DNA of 28,329 nt. Source: JBCDCU01 sp039180865 (GTDB taxonomy: Bacteria; Pseudomonadota; Alphaproteobacteria; Rhizobiales; JACESI01). The stretch lies in contig JBCDCZ010000019.1 in the NCBI GenBank assembly GCA_039180865.1, positions 1 through 28,329 on the forward strand, written 5' to 3'. A model generated the notes under the pieces. It saw only the letters and a program-made list of their open reading frames with translations. It was not told the DNA's origin and made no database searches. The position numbers were made by a program, and so were the translations under genes. Each line of letters begins with the position of its first letter. The stretch's first letter is position 1. Positions 23,368 through 28,329 of the stretch are shown piece after piece.

Positions 23368-24528
23368 TCAGGCAGAGCGCACGTCCTCAACAAGCCTTTC
23401 AGCACCGGCTGGCTGACCCTCTACCAAATTGAATACGGCGTCGGAAAGGCGCTTCGCGGCATCCGGTTTTCCCTGGTTGAGCGCAGCATCTGCCGCTTTC
23501 GAAAGTATATCTGCGTCATCCATCAATCGCCCGAGTTCTTCCGCCAACCATTGCGGCGTTATCTCGGACTGTTTCTTGATCCACGCACCACCATTTTCCG
23601 CAAGCGCCGCAGCATTGGCTGCCTGGTCATGATCAAGCGCATGAGGATAGGGAACGAGGAGAGCGGGCCGGCCAATGACGGCAAGCTCAGCGGTCGTCGA
23701 TGCGCCCGATCGTGAAACAATAAGATGACTATGTGCAATACGGTTGGGCATATCGGAAAAGAACGGTGCGACCTCCGCTTCAATCTCCATGACCTGATAA
23801 GCAGACCGGACTGCCTGCTCGTCTTCAAGGCGCGCCTGTTGAACAATCTTCAACCGGGAACGCTGCTCCTCGGAAAGCAATCCAACGGCCCTTGGAACAA
23901 CCGCCGAAAAGAATTGGGCACCCTGACTGCCTCCGAAAACAGTCAGGTGAAAATGCGTGTCAACGCTTGACGGTTGATATGGGGTCTTTGCCGCTTCAAT
24001 GACGCTATCACGCACCGGATTGCCGGTTTCGATAAGCTTCGCAGCAAGAGACCGTCCGGGTGTTCTGCCAAGCGGGAGACCGATTGCAACCGCGTTCACC
24101 CTTGGCGCCAAGAACCGGTTCGCCCGGCCAAGAACGGCATTTGCTTCATGGATTAATGTTGGCACTCCCTTACTCGCGGCGGCAAGGACGGGTGGCAGCG
24201 TCGGGTAACCACCAAACCCGACAACAATATCGGGTTTGACGGACCGGATCAGGCGACGAGCAGCCAGGAATCCCTTTCCAAGGCGGTACAACGCCCGAAC
24301 GAGCTTTATCGGTGACTTGCCGGCAAGAGTGGCTGAGGGAATGGCATGGCGTTGATCGGCTGGAAAGTCACCAGCAAACCGCTCAATGCGCTCGTCTGAC
24401 ACGAGATGAATTGTAAAACCAGCCCGTTTTAACTCACTCGCAAGCGCGTGTGCCGGAAAGAGGTGTCCGCCGGTCCCGCCTGCGCACAAAAGGGCTATCT
24501 TTTTTTCGTGGGACGGTGATGAAGCCAT
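23368..24528 (-). CDS. murG: UDP-GlcNAc:lipid I N-acetylglucosaminyltransferase MurG
   Basis: This 386-residue peripheral inner-membrane glycosyltransferase adds GlcNAc to lipid I, making lipid II. The N-terminal GGTGGHLFPA motif (residues 17-26), HEANAVLGRANRF, GGSQGAQ, and the donor-binding SRSGASTTAEL and PYPHALDHDQ motifs are in the order expected for the two-domain GT-B fold. Start choice is uncertain: the ATG at 24528 gives a family-like N-terminus but has no clear ribosome-binding site, while an ATG at 24582 overlaps ftsW by 23 bases and would add 18 residues. Translational coupling to ftsW may replace a strong signal. It sits between ftsW and murC. Confidence 0.96.
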   Translation of the reverse strand: MASSPSHEKKIALLCAGGTGGHLFPAHALASELKRAGFTIHLVSDERIERFAGDFPADQRHAIPSATLAGKSPIKLVRALYRLGKGFLAARRLIRSVKPDIVVGFGGYPTLPPVLAAASKGVPTLIHEANAVLGRANRFLAPRVNAVAIGLPLGRTPGRSLAAKLIETGNPVRDSVIEAAKTPYQPSSVDTHFHLTVFGGSQGAQFFSAVVPRAVGLLSEEQRSRLKIVQQARLEDEQAVRSAYQVMEIEAEVAPFFSDMPNRIAHSHLIVSRSGASTTAELAVIGRPALLVPYPHALDHDQAANAAALAENGGAWIKKQSEITPQWLAEELGRLMDDADILSKAADAALNQGKPDAAKRLSDAVFNLVEGQPAGAERLVEDVRSA

Positions 24529-24559
24529 AGATGGGTTAGGTACTGAACGCTTCCAGGCA

Positions 24560-25708
24560 CTAATGTACCGCTTGCGGAACATAAGGCGTGATAATCGGGC
24601 GCGCCGGTTTCGGCCGTTTGCGCGCGAGACCTAACACCATACCCATGGCGACTGCAACGGAAAGTAACGAAGAACCGCCATAGGAAATGAACGGCAACGT
24701 CATCCCCTTGGTCGGAGCTAGCTGCAGGTTGACGGCCATGTTGATGCCCGCCTGCAGGCCGAACATGATAACAAGTCCACCGATCGCAAGGCGGGCGAAG
24801 CCGTCTCCCTCGCGTGTTCCAAGATAGAGACCACGCAGGATCAACAGCATAAAAAAGAGAGCAAGCACCAGACAGGCGATAATCCCGAATTCTTCGCCAA
24901 CCACAGCGAAAATAAAATCGGTGTGTGCATCAGGAACCTGCCTCTTCACGATCCCCTCTCCAGGACCACGACCGAACCAGCCACCGCTTAGAAAAGCAGA
25001 AAGCGCCTGATCGACCTGGTAAGTATCGCCCGATGCCGGATCAAGGAACCGGTCAATGCGTCCCGTTACGTGGGGAACGAAAAGATAGGCAGCAAAGAGC
25101 CCGCCGAGGCCGAGAAGCCAGAGGATCGCGATCCAGATCCAGGAAAGGCCGGCCATAAAAAACATGGCGCACCATGTCATCACCACAAGTGCGGTTTGAC
25201 CGATATCCGGTTGCGCGACAAGAAGTGCGCAAAACACGCCGAGGAGGAGGATTGCGAAGAGATTGCCCGGCAGCTCCGGCCGCCGTGCGCTTTCGGAAAA
25301 AAACCAGGCACACAAGACGATGAAAGCCGGTTTAACGATTTCGGACGGTTGGAGCGAAAATCCTATAATCGAGATCCAACGCCGCGATCCCTTGATCTCA
25401 GCTCCTGCGATCAGGGTGTAGACGAGAAGCCCGATACCGATGATGAAGACCAAGAGACAAAGCCGCCTGATCATTTTCGGACTGAGCAGCGACACTCCAA
25501 TGAGCAACAAAAGTGCGGGAACGACAAAGACCGCATGCCGTTTCACAAAGAAAAAGCTCTCAAGTTTCAGCTGCTCAGCGATTGAGGGGCTTGCTGCAAA
25601 GGACAGGATCAATCCCACAAATAGAAGTGCGATCAAACCGAAAAGCATCGGCTTGTCGACAGTCCACCACCAGTTACCAAGGGGAGATCGGTCCGCCCTC
25701 GAAATCAT
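24560..25708 (-). CDS. ftsW: Septal lipid II polymerase FtsW (SEDS family)
   Basis: This 382-residue inner-membrane SEDS protein has about ten membrane segments. With a cognate class B PBP (FtsI) it polymerises septal peptidoglycan. The conserved HTDFIFAVVGEEFG loop and the C-terminal LPFISYGGSSLL are diagnostic of FtsW/RodA, and position between murD and murG points to FtsW rather than RodA. The ATG at 25708 is preferred, with GGAG about eight bases upstream; an in-frame TTG at 25729 would add seven residues. It begins about 50 bases after murD ends. FtsI itself is not in the window and would be expected further upstream in the cluster. Confidence 0.95.
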   Translation of the reverse strand: MISRADRSPLGNWWWTVDKPMLFGLIALLFVGLILSFAASPSIAEQLKLESFFFVKRHAVFVVPALLLLIGVSLLSPKMIRRLCLLVFIIGIGLLVYTLIAGAEIKGSRRWISIIGFSLQPSEIVKPAFIVLCAWFFSESARRPELPGNLFAILLLGVFCALLVAQPDIGQTALVVMTWCAMFFMAGLSWIWIAILWLLGLGGLFAAYLFVPHVTGRIDRFLDPASGDTYQVDQALSAFLSGGWFGRGPGEGIVKRQVPDAHTDFIFAVVGEEFGIIACLVLALFFMLLILRGLYLGTREGDGFARLAIGGLVIMFGLQAGINMAVNLQLAPTKGMTLPFISYGGSSLLSVAVAMGMVLGLARKRPKPARPIITPYVPQAVH

Positions 25709-25759
25709 CCCGCTCACTCCGGACGGCAAAGGCCCTGCAACCTTTTGCCATACTTCCCA

Positions 25760-27136
25760 TCACAACGCCTGAAGCGCATCCACTACCGCTTCACGGAAAC
25801 GGTCACCCCTCACCTCGAAATTGGCGAACTGATCGAAGCTCGCACAGGCCGGGGACAAGAGCACAACCGGATTGGCGACGGTACCGTTCTCAACGGCTTC
25901 AATCGCCATTCTGGCAGCGCCTTCGACGGCACTTTCCAACGTACCGGCGGGCGTAAACGCTACGTGTCCCGAGAGGCTCTTTGCGAAAAGATCACTCGCA
26001 TCGCCAATGAGAAAGGCATGCCTGATTTTTGGAAAGAAATGGTTAAGACTTTCTATACCGCCCTCTTTTGAAACGCCGCCAAGGATCCAGTAAATCCCGT
26101 CAAAACTGGCAAGCGCACGGGCAGCAGCTTCCGCATTCGTTGCTTTGGAATCATTGATGAAAAGAACGCCGCATTTCTCGGCAACCTGTTCCATCCGGTG
26201 CGCCAGGCCGCCAAAGCCCCTGAAACCGGCACGGATCTCTTCGTGGGTAAGGCCGAGTTCCGAGAGCACAGCCCATGCGATCGCGGCATTTTGCAGATTG
26301 TGCTCTCCGCGAAGAGATACAATCCCTTCAAGATCGGCAACGACCTGGCCGTCCTTCAAGACCTTTTGATCGCGCCCTTCGATATCGGCGACACCCTTCA
26401 GCGCAACCCGAATGACCGGGACGCCACGTCCTTCCGTGGCCTTGGCAATTTCATGCGATGCCTGATCATCGACACCGACGATCCCTGTTTGTGAACCATA
26501 CACCAGCCGCGCTATTACGTTTGCATAGTGCTCAAAGGTCCCGTGGCGATCGAGATGATCGGGCGACAGATTAAGATGGACCCCAATTGACGGATCAAGG
26601 GTTGGGGCAAGATCGATCTGATAAGAGGAGCATTCGACCACGTAGTGACGGTTGGGACTCGGCGGATCGAGGGTGAGAACCGCACGGCCAATATTACCGC
26701 CCATTTCGCTGTCGCGCCCCGCCGCTTTCAGGCAATGATGGATGAGAGCCGTTGTTGTCGATTTGCCGTTGGTTCCTGTGATCGCGACAAACGGACAATC
26801 CGGCGCTGCAGCGCGGCGCTCACGGGCGAAAACTTCAACATCTCCGATAATCTCTATGGAGGCTGCCCGGGCTTTTTCGACGCTCCAGTGAGGGTGCGGG
26901 TGCGTTAAGGGGACGCCGGGCGACAGGATGAGCGCGTCGTAATCCGAAAAGTCGACGTCCCGGAGATCGCCAACAGAAAGTCCGAGTGCTTGGGCCTCGG
27001 TAACACGCCCCGCATTGTCATCGAAACAGAGAATTTCTGCGCCGCCAGCGACAAAAGCTTCAGCCGTCGCAAGCCCCGAGCCTCCAAGGCCAAACAGAAG
27101 AACCCGTTTTCCGGCAAAAGTCGTGACCGGGATCAT
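25760..27136 (-). CDS. murD: UDP-N-acetylmuramoylalanine--D-glutamate ligase MurD
   Basis: This 458-residue cytoplasmic Mur ligase adds D-glutamate to UDP-MurNAc-L-Ala. The N-terminal nucleotide-binding FGLGGSGLA (residues 15-23), the ATP P-loop GTNGKST (121-127), the LNLSPDHLDRHGT motif and the SKATN motif near residue 320 are all present. Length is normal. The ATG is only four bases after the mraY stop, so the two are co-transcribed and probably coupled. It fits the canonical order mraY-murD-ftsW-murG. No unusual residue was noticed at the recognised catalytic positions. Confidence 0.97.
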   Translation of the reverse strand: MIPVTTFAGKRVLLFGLGGSGLATAEAFVAGGAEILCFDDNAGRVTEAQALGLSVGDLRDVDFSDYDALILSPGVPLTHPHPHWSVEKARAASIEIIGDVEVFARERRAAAPDCPFVAITGTNGKSTTTALIHHCLKAAGRDSEMGGNIGRAVLTLDPPSPNRHYVVECSSYQIDLAPTLDPSIGVHLNLSPDHLDRHGTFEHYANVIARLVYGSQTGIVGVDDQASHEIAKATEGRGVPVIRVALKGVADIEGRDQKVLKDGQVVADLEGIVSLRGEHNLQNAAIAWAVLSELGLTHEEIRAGFRGFGGLAHRMEQVAEKCGVLFINDSKATNAEAAARALASFDGIYWILGGVSKEGGIESLNHFFPKIRHAFLIGDASDLFAKSLSGHVAFTPAGTLESAVEGAARMAIEAVENGTVANPVVLLSPACASFDQFANFEVRGDRFREAVVDALQAL

Positions 27137-27140
27137 CAGA

Positions 27141-28226
27141 TTAGCGCAGTTTCAGGGTGGTGAGGCCAATCAGTGCCAAAACAACAGAGATAATCCAGAA
27201 CCGGATGACGACTTGCGGCTCGGTCCAGCCTTTTTGCTCAAAATGGTGATGGATCGGTGCCATCCGAAACACCCTTTTGCCCGTCGTCTTGAAGGAGACA
27301 ACCTGGATGATCACCGAGATAGCTTCAAGGACAAATAGGCCGCCGACTATCGCAAGCACGATCTCGTGCTTCGTTGCAACCGCGATGGTTCCAAGGGCAC
27401 CGCCAAGGCCAAGCGATCCCGTATCACCCATGAAGATTGCGGCAGGTGGTGCGTTAAACCATAGAAACCCAAGCCCCGCGCCGATGATCGCACCGCATAT
27501 GATGGACAGTTCGCCCGTGCCGGTCACATTGTGAATTTGAAGGTAATCCGCGAAGACAGAGTTACCTGAAAGGTAGGCGATCAATCCAAAGGTGCCCATT
27601 GCAATCATAACGGGCACGATTGCGAGCCCATCAAGTCCATCAGTGAGATTTACCGCATTACCAGTACCGACGATAACGAAGGCCGCGAACGGAATGAAGA
27701 AGAGCCCAAGATTGAGGAGAAGGTCCTTGAAAAACGGGAACGTTAGGCTCGTAGCAAAAGGACTCTCTCCGATCCGAACGATGTAATAACAGGCGGCGGC
27801 CGCGATCAGGAACTCCAGCAAGAGGCGAACTCGGCCAGGGAACCCCTTGTGACTTTGTTTCGTAACCTTGAGATAATCATCGTAGAACCCAATCGCGCCG
27901 AAACCGAGCGTTACGAAAATAACCGTTTGGACGTAAGGGTTGGTGAGATCCGCCCAAACCAGCGTCGAGATAAACAAGCCGGAGAGGATCATCAGGCCGC
28001 CCATTGTCGGCGTTCCGGCTTTTGCGACGATATGGCTTTGTGGTCCGTCGGCCCTGATCGGTTGGCCTTTGCCCTGCCGGATCCTCAACGCTTTGATGAT
28101 GGCTGGCCCGAACAGAAAGACAACCATCATCGCGGTAACGGTCGCGAGACCAGCGCGGAAGGTGATATACCGGAAAACGTTGAAGACGGGGAACGTGTCG
28201 GAAAATTCACTTAAAAGAAGAAGCAT
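27141..28226 (-). CDS. mraY: Phospho-N-acetylmuramoyl-pentapeptide transferase MraY
   Basis: This 361-residue polytopic inner-membrane enzyme transfers phospho-MurNAc-pentapeptide to undecaprenyl phosphate, making lipid I. About ten hydrophobic segments are visible. Key motifs are KAGTPTMGGLMI (residues 69-80), the catalytic Asp116-Asp117 pair in GFYDDYLKV, NLTDGLDGLA, MGDTGSLGLGGAL, and the signature histidines in APIHHHFEQKGW near the C-terminus. Length and layout match alphaproteobacterial MraY. It lies downstream of what appears to be the end of murF and upstream of murD, as expected in the dcw cluster. No strong ribosome-binding site was seen directly before the ATG, though a GGAAAG stretch is nearby. 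Confidence 0.97.
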   Translation of the reverse strand: MLLLLSEFSDTFPVFNVFRYITFRAGLATVTAMMVVFLFGPAIIKALRIRQGKGQPIRADGPQSHIVAKAGTPTMGGLMILSGLFISTLVWADLTNPYVQTVIFVTLGFGAIGFYDDYLKVTKQSHKGFPGRVRLLLEFLIAAAACYYIVRIGESPFATSLTFPFFKDLLLNLGLFFIPFAAFVIVGTGNAVNLTDGLDGLAIVPVMIAMGTFGLIAYLSGNSVFADYLQIHNVTGTGELSIICGAIIGAGLGFLWFNAPPAAIFMGDTGSLGLGGALGTIAVATKHEIVLAIVGGLFVLEAISVIIQVVSFKTTGKRVFRMAPIHHHFEQKGWTEPQVVIRFWIISVVLALIGLTTLKLR

Positions 28227-28294
28227 CGATCGGCTTTCCAGTTAAACCCGGATCTGGTTCAAGCGCTCTGGTCAACGGAGCATAAAATGTCGGC

Positions 28295-28329
28295 TTACAG
28301 CGCTTCGGGAGGGAAACGGCGCTGGAGCG
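28295..28329 (-). CDS. murF: Possible 3' end of murF
   Basis: Only ten codons are visible on the minus strand, ending ...RRFPPEAL and a TAA at 28297-28295, 68 bases before the mraY ATG. murF is the usual gene before mraY, and a basic-aromatic-proline tail is plausible for alphaproteobacterial MurF. The sequence is too short to prove it and another frame is open across the same bases. The call rests mainly on gene order. Confidence 0.4.
   Translation of the reverse strand, partial: LQRRFPPEAL

Overview
The window looks like the chromosome of an alphaproteobacterium, probably of the Hyphomicrobiales or a related order. Three things suggest this: the gene style and moderately high GC, a complete run of the alphaproteobacterial dcw (cell wall/division) genes, and clusters for sarcosine oxidase, tripartite tricarboxylate transport and AcuI that are typical of heterotrophic alphaproteobacteria. 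No rRNA, tRNA, CRISPR array, insertion sequence or prophage was seen. Functional calls come from reading motifs by eye; no database search was run.

Plus strand, 1-16506. The window opens inside an amidase gene, followed by a second, paralogous amidase. Both resemble the enantioselective amidases that often sit beside nitrile hydratase. A small copper module (copC-copD) follows. Next comes a tightly packed putative operon: tctC, tctB and tctA (tripartite tricarboxylate transporter), an AbrB-family membrane protein, a class III CoA-transferase and a short citryl-CoA lyase/citrate-synthase-fold protein. Read as a pathway, it suggests import of a di- or tricarboxylate, its activation as a CoA thioester, and retro-Claisen cleavage to acetyl-CoA (or a homologue) plus a 2-oxo acid. 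A good terminator hairpin separates tctC from tctB. Then comes a soxBDAG operon (heterotetrameric sarcosine oxidase) with a fifth gene for an extra FAD amine oxidoreductase. Its SoxD has lost the cysteine zinc ligands.

Minus strand, 20183-16532. A GntR/FCD regulator, an AcuI-type acrylyl-CoA reductase and a fatty-acyl-CoA-synthetase-like enzyme are read towards the sox operon. A strong hairpin terminator lies between gntR and acuI and appears to be overlapped by a candidate acuI promoter.

Junction, 20184-20911. About 390 bp of strikingly AT-rich DNA without a convincing gene is followed by a frameshifted 3' remnant of a GMC oxidoreductase gene. It looks like a rearrangement scar.

Minus strand, 28329-20912. 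This is the peptidoglycan/division cluster in canonical order: a possible murF 3' end, then mraY, murD, ftsW, murG, murC and murB. In many relatives ddl-ftsQ-ftsA-ftsZ follow murB. Here the cluster stops at murB and the GMC remnant and accessory catabolic genes follow.
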